21,535 nt of DNA from Azohydromonas lata NBRC 102462. Its GTDB lineage: Bacteria; Pseudomonadota; Gammaproteobacteria; Burkholderiales; Burkholderiaceae_C. This document shows, piece by piece, positions 20,818 to 21,535 of the stretch. The DNA lies in contig CAMCTE010000017.1 in assembly GCA_945878385.1 (NCBI GenBank), positions 1-21,535 on the forward strand, given 5' to 3'. Numbering within the stretch: the stretch's first letter is position 1; each line of letters begins with the position of its first letter. Under the pieces are notes generated by a model. That model worked only from the letters and a program-made list of their open reading frames with translations. It did not search any database and was not told the origin of the DNA. A program made the position numbers and the translations under genes.

Positions 20818-21535
20818 ATGATGAAGATGGACAACCATTTGGCACAGCGTGCCGCCCTCGCACTCGCGGCCCTGCTGGGCACACCGGTGGCCCTGGCCGC
20901 TTCCGGTGTCAACGACCTTCCCGGTGGCCCGGCGGTCAACCAGCTGAACCTGCACCCCGCGGTCACCCGCATTGCGGCCGATGTTTCCAGTCTGCATATC
21001 GCCATGTTGGTGATCTGCGTGGTGATCTTCGTGGCCGTATTCGGCGTGATGTTCTATTCCATCTTCAAGCACCGCAAGTCGCTGGGCTACAAGCCCGCGC
21101 AGTTCCACGAGAGCGTGGCGGTGGAAATCGCCTGGACGGTGGTGCCCTTCATCATCGTGATCGGCATGGGCGCCATGGCCACCCGCAGCGTGGTGGCCAT
21201 GAAGGACACGACCAACGCCGACATCACCATCAAGGCCACCGGCTACCAGTGGAAGTGGGGCTACGACTACATCAAGGGTGAAGGCGAGGGCATCAGCTTC
21301 CTGGCCACCCTGGACGCATCGCACCGCGTGATGTCCGACAGCGGCAAGCCCCAGGCCATCGACAACTACCTGTTGAAGGTGGACAACGCCGTGGTGGTAC
21401 CGGTGGACAAGAAGATCCGCATCATCACCACCGCCAACGATGTGATCCACGCGTGGGCCGTGCCAGCCTTTGCCGTCAAGCAAGATGCCATCCCCGGCTT
21501 CGTGCGCGACACCTGGTTCCGCGCCGAAAAGATCG
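20818..21535 (+). CDS. coxB: cytochrome c oxidase subunit II, CoxB (3' partial)
   Basis: The first 239 codons of subunit II of an aa3-type terminal oxidase, which receives electrons from cytochrome c at its CuA centre. A signal peptide (about 1-27, ending ALAAS) is followed by two transmembrane helices (about 58-82 and 103-122) and the start of the periplasmic cupredoxin domain. Hallmarks are FHESVAVEIAWTVVPFIIVI, ATGYQWKWGYDY (the aromatic patch that accepts electrons) and ANDVIHAWAVPAFAVKQDAIPG, which holds the first CuA histidine. The Cys ligands lie beyond the window. ATGs at 20818, 20821 and 20827 are all possible starts. The sequence is cut by the window edge and shows no frameshift. 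Confidence 0.97.
   Translation, partial: MMKMDNHLAQRAALALAALLGTPVALAASGVNDLPGGPAVNQLNLHPAVTRIAADVSSLHIAMLVICVVIFVAVFGVMFYSIFKHRKSLGYKPAQFHESVAVEIAWTVVPFIIVIGMGAMATRSVVAMKDTTNADITIKATGYQWKWGYDYIKGEGEGISFLATLDASHRVMSDSGKPQAIDNYLLKVDNAVVVPVDKKIRIITTANDVIHAWAVPAFAVKQDAIPGFVRDTWFRAEKI

Noticed and set aside
1..21535. Search for CRISPR arrays, insertion sequences, tRNA/rRNA genes, toxin-antitoxin pairs or phage-defence genes
   Set aside because: No repeated spacer pattern, transposase, terminal inverted repeats, cloverleaf or defence-type domain was seen; the window is packed with conserved housekeeping genes.

Overview
The window is ordinary core chromosome from a high-GC betaproteobacterium, most likely order Burkholderiales and perhaps Comamonadaceae or a close relative. 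This rests on gene order and protein motifs, because no rRNA or tRNA gene is present to place it. I see no mobile element, CRISPR array, tRNA, integration site or block of foreign-looking composition, and no gene-free stretch longer than about 205 bases.

Layout. (1) 1-8688, plus strand: the distal half of the division and cell wall (dcw) cluster, ftsW (5'-truncated by the window), murG, murC, ddl, ftsQ, ftsA, ftsZ and lpxC. ftsW to ftsQ are joined by 1- or 4-base stop/start overlaps. ftsZ has its own strong Shine-Dalgarno site, and a large hairpin separates it from lpxC. (2) 12285-8704, minus strand: dusB, fis, purH and ruvC, tightly packed. (3) 12363-14450, plus strand: a small YqaA-like membrane protein and an M32 carboxypeptidase. 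(4) 15270-14524, minus strand: gpmA. (5) 15315-17677, plus strand: a membrane-anchored rhodanese, grxC, secB and gpsA, the same order as E. coli yibN-grxC-secB-gpsA. (6) 18978-17706, minus strand: comF and trmL. (7) 19003-21535, plus strand: a BioC-like protein with a degenerate SAM-binding loop, then a DUF2244 membrane protein and coxB (cytochrome c oxidase subunit II), which runs off the right edge.

How the genes fit together. The first block makes lipid II (MurG, MurC, Ddl), handles septal wall synthesis and divisome assembly (FtsW, FtsQ, FtsA, FtsZ), and commits to lipid A synthesis (LpxC), so it coordinates envelope growth with division. The second joins tRNA dihydrouridylation, a nucleoid protein, the last steps of IMP synthesis and Holliday junction resolution. 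The fifth supports redox balance, protein export and phospholipid precursor supply. The last begins an aa3-type cytochrome oxidase operon.

I found no convincing undescribed multi-gene system. The points most worth a second look are small: a 24-base divergent intergenic region in which both candidate -10 elements sit in one dyad (comF and the BioC-like gene), the degenerate methyltransferase fold with a Pro-rich insert and a C8 tract, a recurring -10-like hexamer 6-9 bases ahead of start codons that suggests leaderless transcripts, the ftsZ-lpxC hairpin, and a structured leader ahead of DUF2244-coxB.
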